Shown: positions 1 to 9,810 of the stretch, in pieces
How the letters are laid out: each line of letters starts with the position of its first letter
How positions within the stretch are numbered: position 1 is the first letter of the stretch
DNA from: Nemertoderma westbladi
Taxonomy: Eukaryota > Xenacoelomorpha > Nemertodermatida > Nemertodermatidae
Direction of reading: 5' to 3'
Length of the DNA stretch: 52,670 nucleotides
NCBI GenBank assembly: GCA_032718475.1
Contig: JAUCBJ010006512.1
Span: forward strand, 1-52,670
The notes under the pieces: model-generated
Told to the model about the DNA's origin: nothing
Seen by the model: the letters and a program-made list of their open reading frames with translations, nothing else
Databases searched by the model: none
Made by a program: the position numbers and the translations under genes

Positions 1-605
1 TAGTATATTACTGTGTTAGGCGGATAATTAACTGCATGGTGAGTTGATAGAATAATGATTAAAGTGTCTAAAGATGAATAAAAAAATTAATCTACCATTG
101 AAAACCATTAGACTATGGCAGTATGGCAGTATGGCGTCTTTCTACCACTGACTTGGGTTCCGGAAGAATTAATCAATCAGTCAGGTAGAACGTGATGCAT
201 TGGTTGACACCTGACAGGTAGGCCCACTGAGCCTTAGCCAAGGCCTACTAAAAGTAATAACTCCTACTCTAATAACTCTAACTCTAACTCTTTTAGTATG
301 CCTTGGCCTTAGCCTAGCACCTAGCATCTGGCATCCACCACTACCAGACTACAGTATCCAAGCACTAACTGGAACATTACATTTTCACACACACGCTCAC
401 ACCAGTAGGCCTACATACTGACATAACAGCATAAGTACAGTTCAGAAGTTCTGCAAGTTATTTAGTTTGTGGGTGTTCACTTTCCTATTTTTAATGGTTC
501 AAATTTCCCGCTATAATGTTTCAACAATCTGATTCGATGATAACATTGGTGTGTGTGATAAAAGCTTTCTATTTGAACTACAACTGTCAAATTTCTTACT
601 TTTAG
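1..605. other. Non-coding start of window, probably SYTL intron
   Basis: I see no coding exon, RNA gene or clear repeat here. The stretch ends in a pyrimidine-rich run and AG at 604-605, directly before the first recognisable exon, so it is most likely the 3' part of an upstream intron. It holds several TAGGCCTA-type palindromes and the short run CTAATAACTCTAACTCTAAC near 270. Confidence 0.6.
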
Positions 606-787
606 CCGGGTTTAAACGATGACACAAAGTCTTATTACAAAGGTGAACTGAAAATTTCTCTGTGTTTCCAACCAAAGAAGAATACTGGATCCTTAACTGA
701 TTGGGGAAGTCTAATTGTTCACATCATGGAAGCAAAGAATATTACCGCTGCTCGAAGCAACAATTCATCAGATTCATTTGTCAAGGG
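606..787 (+). CDS. Synaptotagmin-like protein, C2B exon (third from last)
   Basis: This exon encodes the start of the second C2 domain of a synaptotagmin-like (Slp/SYTL) protein. In that family tandem C2 domains bind membrane phospholipid and, in many members, an N-terminal Rab27-binding region tethers secretory vesicles. The acceptor AG is at 604-605 and the donor GTAAGT at 788-793. The translation contains YYKGELKISLCFQ, then GSLIVHIMEAKNITAA and DSFVKG, the usual C2 pattern of a KGEL(K/R)(I/V)SL strand followed by a (L)xVxVxEAKNL strand. It joins in phase with 1185-1396 by a split GGG codon. The N-terminal part of the gene lies outside the window. The family call is firm; which Slp paralogue is unknown. 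Confidence 0.85.
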
Positions 788-1184
788 GTAAGTTTGGTGA
801 ACCAATATACTGTACTTAGGGACTACCGGACGCCTCATTTTTTCTATGACGGGGTGCATGCATATTTTCTTCTATAATATTTTATTAGAAAAGTGAAATA
901 TTAAATATCTCCGTACCGTATGTACTGTAGTACAGGATGTACAGTACGTGGTATGATGAGACAGTTGAGACTAATAGACAAATAGGAGACTGTCAATCTT
1001 CAAAAGCACCTCCAGGAGCTAGGCTTCTTAGTCTTAGTTAATTATTTATCTTCCCTTTCAAGGTTTAATATATTATTACAACTATTGACGCATTTAACTT
1101 GACTGTAGTTCCAACCTTGTTTTCTATCAGTTTTGTTTCGAAAGTTCGGCAATTAACAAAATAATTTTCTGATCAATCTTTTAG

Positions 1185-1396
1185 GTATTTGCTACCGGAA
1201 CGATCGAAAGTATCCAAGAGAAAAACCCAAGTTGTTAAAAAGACATTGAATCCATCCTGGGATCATAAGTTCAACTACGATAACATGACACGTGGCGACA
1301 TGGTAGAACGTGTTCTAGAACTATCATTGTGGGACAGTGGTGACCGGTTTAGTAGTAACGACTTTCTGGGAGGATTAAGACTCGGCACAGGCGTAG
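1185..1396 (+). CDS. Synaptotagmin-like protein, C2B exon (second from last)
   Basis: Acceptor TTTTAG precedes 1185 and donor GTAAGC follows 1396. The exon reads YLLPERSKVSKRKTQVVKKT, then LNPSWDHKFNYDNM, ELSLWDSGDRFSSNDFLGG and LRLGTGVG. This is the core of a C2 domain: the polybasic K-rich strand, the LNPxWxHxFxY strand and the LSLWD...FLGG calcium-loop-3 region typical of Slp C2B domains. An open frame runs a few codons past the donor into the intron (stop at 1414-1416), but the phase-1 junction to 12086 restores the conserved LGTGxGKSYG motif, so splicing is clearly used. The following 10.7 kb intron hosts two other genes. Confidence 0.88.
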
Positions 1397-1413
1397 GTAA
1401 GCTGATCACAGTG

Positions 1414-1490
1414 TAGTCGAGTTAATCAAGCATAAAACCACCTAAAAGTAAGTGGCAATCAATCCGAACCACATATTTGGAATTATTAGG
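1414..1490. repeat. Left copy of a ~75-bp dispersed inverted repeat
   Basis: Bases 1414-1490 (containing GGCAATCAATCCGAACCACA) recur in reverse complement at about 4493-4570 at roughly 80 percent identity by eye. The pair is 3 kb apart and brackets the RING gene and the foldback element. It could be the degraded ends of one larger mobile element. Confidence 0.6.
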
Positions 1491-1755
1491 TATTAGGCCT
1501 ACAGTACCTTAGTACCCTAATGCCCAAAAATGTATATAAAAATATTTTTATTTCCACTCCCTGGTTGTGTATGTAAGTTGTGTTAATAAGCTTCCTGTAC
1601 CAATAATTAAACTGATTAAATTATTAGAAAAAATGTCGTTCCTCTGGAATTTAAACTGAATTTGTAACTATTGAATATAGGCCTACTGTAGGAATGCATG
1701 ATATTGATTCATGATATTGTTGTCACTAATTAGTAGACCTGCGTGTACGATTTTA

Positions 1756-2208
1756 TCAATATTCACAATACCAAGGCAGTTCCACTCGATTGTCATCTCT
1801 ATCCTCCTCAACCTCCGCCCTGACCTGCCGTGTAACTTTGTCCTGAAGAGATACGACTTTCTTTACTAAACCATCGAGAAGGTTGGATCTCACCGCTGTG
1901 TGGGCCGGCTCGCGACAAGATGGACAACTCCGCTCTCGTTTCAACCAGACCGCCACACAATGACGACAGAACGAATGTGAACAGCTGAGATGCACCGGCT
2001 CAATTAACACCTCCAAACAAATGGAACATTCCAACTCCCTCTCGAGGTCTAGAAACATCACGACTTCTTCCGACGACATACTTTTAGTATTTATATTCCC
2101 TCCATCGCTAGATTTTTTCAACTTTAAACTATCTTTCTTTTCTACTTTTGCTTTAGGTTCCCCTCCACTATCATCAAGCTTAGAATTCCCCTTTCGTTTT
2201 CGGTTCAT
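1756..2208 (-). CDS. Intronless C3HC4 RING-finger protein, RNF8-like RING
   Basis: A complete 150-residue open frame from ATG (2206-2208) to stop (1756-1758). Residues 1-45 are Lys/Ser-rich and low in complexity, possibly a nuclear-localising tail. Residues 61-98 form a canonical C3HC4 RING: Cys61, Cys64, Cys76, His78, Cys81, Cys84, Cys95 and Cys98, with CSHSFCRHC in the centre and CPSC at the end. A charged helical segment (about 105-140) follows. RING domains of this kind bind two zinc ions and recruit an E2 enzyme, so an E3 ubiquitin ligase role is likely by family. The RING and the helix after it resemble the C-terminus of RNF8/CHFR-type ligases, but no FHA domain is present. It lies antisense inside the SYTL intron with no splice sites needed. 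It may be a retrogene or a gene carried by a mobile element. Confidence 0.75.
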   Translation of the reverse strand: MNRKRKGNSKLDDSGGEPKAKVEKKDSLKLKKSSDGGNINTKSMSSEEVVMFLDLERELECSICLEVLIEPVHLSCSHSFCRHCVAVWLKRERSCPSCREPAHTAVRSNLLDGLVKKVVSLQDKVTRQVRAEVEEDRDDNRVELPWYCEY

Positions 2209-2279
2209 TTTATATTTAATTATTATAACTATAAATTAGTATCATATGTTGGTAACAGTTCCGTTTGTATTAACATTTT

Positions 2280-4150
2280 GTTAAAAAAATTGCATGCTAG
2301 CTAGTTTTTGCTAGATTTTTAATGTATTCTAGAAGATGTTAGCTATTCATTTTAAAAATGATCTAGAATAAATATTTTTTGTTTTGAACATTTCCGTATG
2401 TTGTATAAGGTTAAGAAAAAAAACGCATAATACATTTTATTTATTGTAAGTCACTTTTTTTTGTCAAAGTCGTTAACAAGTTCGACAAAAAAAGAAAACT
2501 TTTTTGTCTACAGTAATTATTTATTGCATGGGAAAAAAAGTATAACTTTTTTTTCACTATTCACAACGAGGTTAATATAGGGTCGAGAGAATATTGAAAA
2601 AAAATTGTTCTACGTTTTTTTTCCCCATGTAATACGTAATTTTATTCTTAAATTGATACTTTTTTGTTGCTTACTGTAATTCTTTATTAAAACGTACAGC
2701 GATATAGTGTTACAAAATAAATTGAACTGTGTAGTATTTTACTATATTGCTTCATAGTTTCAGCGATTCCAATTATTGTAGGCCTACTCTTCAACTCCTG
2801 GTGGTGCCTATCTCAATGTTAAATAATTTAGTATTCTCGAATAATTATTACGTAACTATGTAGAGAGCCGCTTAACAACATTAAACCAATATTGGATATT
2901 GAGTTTCGTTTTGGAGTACGTCTTGCAGACACTAAAGTTGCAATAACTTGTGAATGGATTTTACTCAAATTACGTGCAAACATGATGACAATCACAATCA
3001 AACAATCGATGCTCTTTCAACAGGATTTATGAAATTTAACAAAAAATATTTTATTTTACTTTTTTCGCCGGGAAAAAAATTAAAATCAATGCAATCCCTA
3101 TGTGTTACTTTTTTCCATAGGGAAAAAAAGTTAACTTTTTCCCCCGATTTTGGGGTAAATTCGAGTGAAAAGGTAACAATAAAAAAAGTAATGTTGAATT
3201 AAATTTCAAAGTAATTTCCATGACATTGATTTTGTCACTGGTTAAAATACAGGGGACCCTCCTGAATGCAGACAGCATTCAGAAGCAAATACTATTTTAT
3301 GTCTTGCTTTATATATATCGCTCGCAAAAAAGTCTACATTTTTGCCACCACTTAAATAGTTAGGCATTGGTACACATTGGGTACCCATAGGTATTGTTTT
3401 TTCATGTTAGTTTGTTTCTAAATGCTACTTGCTAACTGCTTTTAAAATAGGCACTAGGGCCCACAGCAGTACGATATGTGACTAATTGTTACGGAATATT
3501 ATGCAACAGTTAAATTATAATATATCAATGTTTTCACAAATTTTATTATTTCAAAATATACAGCTAGTAAAAGTAGCCCATATTTTATGCTTGTAGAATT
3601 GTGTAACATTCATGGCACCGTTTTGTTGGGTAGGTTTTGTAACTAATTTTGAATTTTTTATAATTAGATAATTTTATGGTAATTGTTAGCTATAGCTAAC
3701 ACGTGTTCTATAACAATTATAAAAAATTAGCAAAAACTAGCTAGTATAAAAAATCAATGTCATGGAAATTACTTTGAAATTTAATTCAACATTACTTTAC
3801 AAAATAAATATTCGAGAACACTAAATTTTTTTAACGTTGAGTAAGGCAACATCGAGAAATGGAGAGCACAATAATCTTAATCGCAGTAACTATGGAAGCA
3901 ATATAGTAAAATACTGCAGTTCAATTTATTTTGTAACACAACTGTACTGTAGTATATCGCTGTTATATTACATACTTTAGCAACAAAAAAGTACCTATTT
4001 AAGAATAAAATTACGTATTACATGGGAAAAAAAACCCTTTATTATCGACCCTTTATTAACCTCGCAGTCGCTCGGTAAATAAAATGCATCGAGTATAATG
4101 AAAAAAAGTTCTAGTTTTTTTACCATGTAATAAATAATTATTAGTTAACA
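2280..4150. mobile_element. Foldback-type element with long inverted arms
   Basis: Two long diverged inverted arms face each other. The left arm (about 2510-2860, containing CATGTAATACGTAATTTTAT and TAGTATTTTACTATATTGCT) pairs with about 3800-4140, where the complements occur in reverse order. An inner pair (about 3205-3235 against 3750-3785, TTTCCATGACATTGATTTT) and the GCTAGCTAGTTTTTGCTA segment near 2295 (pairing near 3725) extend the symmetry. No transposase frame is seen in it, and A/T homopolymer runs are frequent. This fits a foldback or long-TIR non-autonomous element. The exact ends and target duplication were not resolved. Confidence 0.6.
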
Positions 4151-4889
4151 AGTGTTATTTACAACCTTCATATAAACCATAACAAAAAATGAAAAAATCA
4201 TTTTAACCACCTAATTTAAAACTCACTGCATTGATTGGCCTATTTGTTGTTACAAATGATGTATACAGGGGGCGGGGGCTACAACACTTATCAAAAACAA
4301 AAATCAAGATTAATCTTTTTAACTATCTAATAAATAATCACTAACTAGCTCCAGAGTTGTTGCTATGCCGTAGATGAATTTAATTTAAGTAAAATGCGGA
4401 TCACTTTCAATTTTCTGTGTCTTTCCTTAGCAACATGGATTTTACATAGCAACAAATACAATTTTATTGACTTTTTTGGTCATTAACAAGGTAATAGAAT
4501 CCAAAATATGTGGTTCGGATTGATTGCCAAATATTGGGTTTTTTGCTTGATTGACTCTACTATTAATTTCATAATTTTATTTTTAAATTCTTAGGCCCCC
4601 CTTACACGGAGCAACTTGTTACTCTTTTGAACGAATTATACTCCAAAATCGGGAGAAAATTAGTAACAAATCCGCACGTAAATCAAACAAATTGGTTGAA
4701 AAAATTATGGAGTTGCATTTTGAGTAGCGCAAAACGAGAACTAATAATTCCGAGTAAAATGCATTTAAATTTAAACCTTCACGCGCAAAATTGCCAGTCT
4801 GTATCTAACTGCCGATATGTAATAATTATATAGTAATAATTAATAATAATAAGTATTTTATGAAAGGTATTTTAAGTTATTTAAGGAAG
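4151..4889. other. Intronic non-coding stretch
   Basis: AT-rich intron sequence with no gene that I can support. The only structured part is 4493-4570, the reverse-complement partner of 1414-1490. A 68-codon open frame near 4627 has no recognisable features. Confidence 0.5.
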
Positions 4890-5280
4890 CAGACAGCTGC
4901 AATTTTCGTGGTCGGTTATTTAATTTCTGATATCAGTTTTCATTTTCATAATCTAGTCTACCTGGCTGTCTGTCAGAATGTCCGCTTGTCTGTTTGTTTG
5001 TACGACAAAATATAATAAAAAACACGACATGGCTAAAATTGCGCTATGGGGGTTTTCACGGTCGGTGATTTCATTTCCGACCACAGTTTTGTGGTCTGCT
5101 GTAACCTTGTGTGTCAATCTGGCTGTATGTTGGTCGGCCTGTCTGTTGGCATATACCAGTATACCTGCCAACATATATAAAGACACGACCTTGCTAAAAC
5201 TTTCAGTGTGGTATTTTGAGGTCGCTGATTTCACTACCGATGTCAGTTTTGAAGATGGTAGTTTGTCTGTTTGTCGGGAA
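4890..5280. repeat. Degenerate tandem repeat, about 150-bp unit, three copies
   Basis: Three diverged copies of one block start near 4907, 5051 and 5212. Each has the order GGTCG(G/C)T(G/T)ATTT, then TTCCGA or similar, then CAGTTTT; between them lie CTGTCTGT-rich spacers and a CATGGCTAAAA/CTTGCTAAAA segment. The spacing is 144 and about 161 bp. An open + strand frame (4978-5331) simply reads through this repeat, so I do not call it a gene. Confidence 0.55.
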
Positions 5281-5421
5281 ACACATTTTTTTCAATATGT
5301 AATAATTGAAAATAAATATCATTTCCGATAACAAATATGCCTACAATTTAGATGATTATGGCATTGTAAATAGAAAATTAGAAAATAAATATTTTCTCAA
5401 CCCCGTTGGCCGTTTCAGATA

Positions 5422-5427
5422 TTTATT
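5422..5427 (-). promoter_or_regulatory. Candidate poly(A) signal for DGCR8
   Basis: AATAAA on the minus strand, 140 bases past the DGCR8 stop codon, at an ordinary distance for the end of a short 3' UTR. The cleavage site itself cannot be read from the sequence. Confidence 0.45.
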
Positions 5428-5566
5428 CAGATACAGACTATTATATTCAAATCACATATAGAAATAATTGCACTTAATAAAAATAAATCACAATCTTAAT
5501 ATGAAGATATCTCAGCTATTAATACAAGGACCACAAGACAATAAATATTCAAATAATAGTTGAATC

Positions 5567-7240
5567 TTAGCTGGAACCCTCAGCTGAGAAGCTAAGTACG
5601 GGAATCTTATACCGTTCGCGGGGCTGTTGGTTCCGCTCGTTGGAGCCACCCAGCTGATCCCCATACAAGCGACGCATCTCCGATTTGAGTCTCTCCAACG
5701 TCTGTCCGGGATTGCTGCCAACCCCCTCGAGGTCCCCCCCACTCCGCCCCCCGACGTCCCCCCCACCCCGCCCCCCGACGTCCCCCCCACCCCGCCCCCT
5801 GACGTCCCCCTTGCCCCCCGTCTCGGACGAGGGGGACGACACATTGTACATTCGTAACAATTGGCCGTAGAACTCCAACTTTGGGTGGAACACCGCTAAT
5901 AGTTTCTGCGCCGCCGAGTTCTTAGCGATGCGTTTATTCTTCCCCGTTGCCACCGCAGTCTGCCCCCCATATACCGTTGTAACGCGCCACAGTTTTTTGC
6001 GACCCTCAGTGAGCACACGACACGAGACATCCAAGGTTGTGTCTCCCAATAGGAATTCGTGATTGTTAACGAAAATCCGCAGAAGACCCGAAGGTTGGAC
6101 GACATTCTTAGCTGAGCAAAATGAATCGAGCCGCGGTTCGGTGATGGCGACGGAATCGAAGTAACTCCGCGCGTCCGTGGAACCCTGCATGGCATTCCAG
6201 ACCTCGGGAGCCAGCAGAGACAGCGCTCGGTTGGCCGCGTTCGTTTTAGCCGCGCGTTTCGACTCCCCGATATCGCAGATATCATCAGCGCCGTTCGCGA
6301 ATATGACGGTGCAACGGAAGGGGTTCTCGTCGGAAGAATCCCCTGAGAGTTCCGTCTTTAACGTCATTGTCGTTCCCATGGCGGCCGCCACGAACTCAGT
6401 AAGAATCGCCGTTGGCAACCGATTCTTAACCAATAAGGTTTTCTGTTTGCGGAATTTCTCTCCGGTCGTTGGGTTTACTGACTCCGTTACCAACTCGAGT
6501 TTGTTCGTCGTAGAATCATAAACCGTTGTCGACTTGACTACTGTATCGTCTTCTCGCTTTCGCTTCTGCGGGCATTGGGACCAATCCCGTTGTTTACATT
6601 TATATGTGGTTTCGGTGAATTTGAATCGCTTATCGATGTAATCTTCGACTTCTTGTTTACCGAATTTGGTTTCCTCCTCACGGAATATCCGCACGGATTG
6701 TTGATTGGACTCGCTGCCCTGGGGGAAGGCACTCTCCTCCGCCTGTTTGTACTGCAGACACGGGATAGCCTGTTTGGGAACCAGGTGCGATTTCATTCCA
6801 ATATCCGGTTCTAAGGAATAGGGTCGGGACCAAGTAAGAACCCGTGAGTCGACATGCAAGTACATTGGCATCCCGCACTGGTGGTAAACCAATCGCCAAC
6901 CGGGTGGCAGACGACAGCTCGCTGTCATTCCGTCCATTTCCTTCAATTTCTTCACAGTTCGCGTCACGAAAACAATATCCTCTTTCTCGGCGGATGTTTT
7001 GCCGTTCTCGGTATTTGTAGCAACATTAGTGTTATTTGAGTCTCCATCGTTACCAATAATGCCTTCTTCGCTAACTGCCTCTAACTCGTCATCATCGCTA
7101 CTGATATCATTGTCTTCTTCGTCGTCAGCTTCAATTGGGGACATATTGCTAGCTGCATCAGGATTGCTAGCTGCATCAGGAACATCAGACTGTGGCCAAT
7201 CCATGCACGGGTCAGATTCCGAAGGATTATCAACATCCAT
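5567..7240 (-). CDS. DGCR8: DGCR8/Pasha, Microprocessor RNA-binding subunit
   Basis: A complete 557-residue protein. DGCR8 pairs with Drosha in the nucleus to bind and position primary microRNA transcripts for cleavage. Residues 1-90 are acidic. A WW-like segment spans 111-142 (LPPGWRLVYHQCGMPMYLHV onward to TWSRPY) and is followed by the IPCLQYK motif (159-165); its Cys161 matches the heme-ligand cysteine of the family. Two double-stranded-RNA-binding domains follow (about 274-345 and 383-453, each ending in a K-R-A-K-x-x-A-A type helix), then GQLLRMY and the C-terminal Drosha-binding helix LERLKSEMRRL (515-525). A Gly-Asp-rich insertion separates dsRBD2 from that helix. The human protein is longer (773 residues). 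The whole gene is one uninterrupted exon, antisense inside the SYTL intron; the start ATG (7238-7240) is the first in frame. Confidence 0.93.
   Translation of the reverse strand: MDVDNPSESDPCMDWPQSDVPDAASNPDAASNMSPIEADDEEDNDISSDDDELEAVSEEGIIGNDGDSNNTNVATNTENGKTSAEKEDIVFVTRTVKKLKEMDGMTASCRLPPGWRLVYHQCGMPMYLHVDSRVLTWSRPYSLEPDIGMKSHLVPKQAIPCLQYKQAEESAFPQGSESNQQSVRIFREEETKFGKQEVEDYIDKRFKFTETTYKCKQRDWSQCPQKRKREDDTVVKSTTVYDSTTNKLELVTESVNPTTGEKFRKQKTLLVKNRLPTAILTEFVAAAMGTTMTLKTELSGDSSDENPFRCTVIFANGADDICDIGESKRAAKTNAANRALSLLAPEVWNAMQGSTDARSYFDSVAITEPRLDSFCSAKNVVQPSGLLRIFVNNHEFLLGDTTLDVSCRVLTEGRKKLWRVTTVYGGQTAVATGKNKRIAKNSAAQKLLAVFHPKLEFYGQLLRMYNVSSPSSETGGKGDVRGRGGGDVGGRGGGDVGGRSGGDLEGVGSNPGQTLERLKSEMRRLYGDQLGGSNERNQQPRERYKIPVLSFSAEGSS
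5735..5815 (-). repeat. 24-bp coding minisatellite in DGCR8 (GGDVGGRG repeats)
   Basis: About three copies of a very GC-rich 24-bp unit, each with a GACGTC site, in otherwise AT-rich DNA. Because 24 is a multiple of three the repeat stays in frame and encodes the GGDVGGRG-type tract at residues 480-503, between dsRBD2 and the Drosha-binding helix. Copy number could vary between individuals without breaking the frame. Confidence 0.8.
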
Positions 7241-9185
7241 CTTAACTACGCTTAGCAGCTTAGTGTTTAACTAATGAAGAGCTGGAACAGTGGAACTGAG
7301 TACTACAGTACTATGCTACTATTGTACTAGGATTACTATGCTGTAATGCAGTTATGTTATGGACCGTAATGCTCATCAAAACTTTATGATGATGGATACT
7401 TAGCTTAGCATGTATGTAGCAGTCTACTCTGTACTCTACATGCTACACTGACACGACACCTTACTGCTTTAACACACCGACACAGGGCGATTCGATTAGA
7501 TTAAGATATTTTGTTGTTACGACGCGGACGCATCATGGGTCCAGGGGCCTAAAACTCAACTATACACCAATAATCTCTACCTGTACGCGGTACACTCAGT
7601 ACGGTCAGACGGTTCAGTACACCTCAGTTCAGTACAGTCTGGATCTGGAACGATCTACTAGTCAAGTCAGTGTTAAAACAGTAAAAGTGCACCAATGTAT
7701 CTATCTATATCGAAAGTTTTAAGTATCAAGTAAAAAATTATTATATGGACCACGTTGATATCAGTTAATATTCATATTTGGCTGTCGTGTATACTGTATA
7801 TGTCATAAACACTAAAGGATATTTTAATTTCAACTTATATGCCCATTTCTATTGTAATTTTAAATTATTTGACCAACCTTAATTAAAGTATATATGTTAA
7901 ATTATTTTACTAATATTTTACTCCTGTATTTTATTTGATATTCTATTTGCATATTTCTTATTTTACATAACTTGCATGACCTAATATAATACGATATGTT
8001 CATAATCTATGCTTTTAATTTTTTAATAACTAATATTGTTTGTACCAGTGTTTTGTAATTTTTTTTTTTTATATTTTTTTTATTGTTTTTTTTTTAATTT
8101 TTAGTAATAGTTTTTTTAATTAATAATAAATAATAATAAATTTTAATAATTTTTAGTTAGTAATACGCCTTTTTTTAAATAATGCATGCTATTTGTACTT
8201 AACCTTTTTATATCATCTGCCCGGAAATATACATGGAAATTCATTATTTTTAATATTTTAAAACTACTCTGCACTGAAAAAAAAACGATATTGTACTTAA
8301 ATCTAATTTTATTTAACTTTACTAGCACTTTTTGACTAGCACCTTATGAATATCCGTCACCATCAGAATTTCCACTTAATTAACCTACTTTACTTACCGA
8401 ATTTTTATTTATTTGACCTATCCTTATTTTTAATTTTAATTTTGCCAACCTTTTACTTGTAGGCCTACATAATTAGCCAACCATTGGCTACAATTAATTG
8501 TGATGTGACATTGCATGCAATTCCAAATATTTATTTTTAATGATTTATTTTTAGTTGATGGTACAAATATGAAATTAACCCTAGACCTGTTGTAATCTGC
8601 TATCGTACTTGCAGTAGATCTATTTGCACATTTCGTACATAACCCAATATTTTTTAGAGGACCCCCATGGAGATGAGGATATGCCTCATGGGGCTATCCT
8701 ACGAGACATATTTGTCGTTTTATACCATAACATAACTGCAGTATATTTATCTCGTATCAATATTTATCATATCAATATATTTTAGATATGCTATATTTAC
8801 CGGTATAACCCATTTGGTTGTTGTATTACTGTACTGTTGTACAGTTGTTGTATAAACCAATATCAATATCTACAGAAGCCTGGAAGAAGAGCTCCTTTTT
8901 TTCTAGAGGCTACGCCTACCAACCAGTTGTACCTGTAAACATTGTACGTAGTACCCTGGGCCTACTGTAGCTGAATTTGATTAGAGATTCAATGTTCATT
9001 TTAAATTTCATTCGCCATGGAAATAAGTTCATCCAAGCGCATAATAAGAGTTCCAGTTAATGCTCAAAATTACCACAAACACAAACTATAACGGTACGTT
9101 TATTACACGCAGTCTGGTGGTGGGTTTAAAAATTTAGGAATCAAAGAATTAGGGTATGAAAGAAGTGTAACACTGTAACATATAC
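7241..9185. other. Upstream of DGCR8: AT-rich non-coding intron
   Basis: No coding frame or RNA gene that I can support. The first few hundred bases must hold the DGCR8 promoter, since the gene reads leftward from 7240; I see no clear TATA or Inr there. From about 7740 to 8350 the DNA is extremely AT-rich with T runs (8056-8120). A small hairpin-prone sequence lies at 8663-8693. Confidence 0.5.
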
Positions 9186-9189
9186 TGTA

Positions 9190-9612
9190 AGGAATAAGGA
9201 ATATTTATTTTATTTAAGGAATGTGCAGATTTTGGAATACAATTGTATTCCTAAATAAGAAACCCAAGTCAAAAAGTTATTATTTAGGGACTTTTGGTAT
9301 TTATTTTCGATTTCGATATCTTAAATAAGGTAAATTTCAAAAATCCCCCTTATTTAGGAACTAGTCGTATTTTTGATGCAATTTTAAAACGCTTGTAGAA
9401 AAAAAACCGGACGGTGAAATGTTTTCTGGTTTTTTGCTTTATGTTCAAGAAAGACCCAACTTTTACATTGTGAAATAAAATTATGCGGTATTTTTTCCTG
9501 AAACAAGTTATTGCATATTATATCGAAAAAATATCCAAAAAAGGCCCAAAAACCCCTAAATAAGAGCCATTTTCCTTAAATAAGAACCCACTTTTGGAGC
9601 TCATTTAAGGGT
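9190..9612. repeat. Cluster of CCTAAATAAG-like motifs on both strands
   Basis: At least seven copies of (C)CT(A/T)AATAAG or its complement occur near 9212, 9249, 9279, 9321, 9350, 9558 and 9573, facing both ways. The edges mirror each other: TTATTTAAGGA near 9213 and TCCTTAAATAAG near 9572. This may be a short degenerate non-autonomous element, but no target duplication could be fixed. Confidence 0.35.
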
Positions 9613-9791
9613 ATGTTCACAGCCGCATTAACTGCTGAACTGTATACCAGAGCAGAAACTAGACATTGCAGCATTGACAGATTGACATTTCAGCATTTAC
9701 CGCTTACCAGCACACCAGCATCTGAACTCCTGGTTGGTAGTTTGTTTGCAATGCTTGCGATTTTGAAATTCCCGCTGAAACCAATAGGCTT

Positions 9792-9810
9792 GGGGGGGGG
9801 GGGGGGGGGG
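9792..9810 (+). repeat. Poly-G tract, 19 bases
   Basis: An uninterrupted run of 19 G. It is one of four long G/C homopolymers in the window; a run of 15 C follows at 10266-10280. The length in an assembly is uncertain. Confidence 0.9.

Noticed and set aside
1397-1416. Read-through end of the SYTL exon at 1416
   Set aside because: Splicing at 1396 to 12086 restores the conserved C2B sequence in phase.
4978-5331. 117-residue + strand frame with cysteines
   Set aside because: Lies wholly in a degenerate tandem repeat and has a competing minus-strand frame.
5627-5857. Proline-rich + strand frame
   Set aside because: Antisense shadow of the GC-rich DGCR8 repeat.
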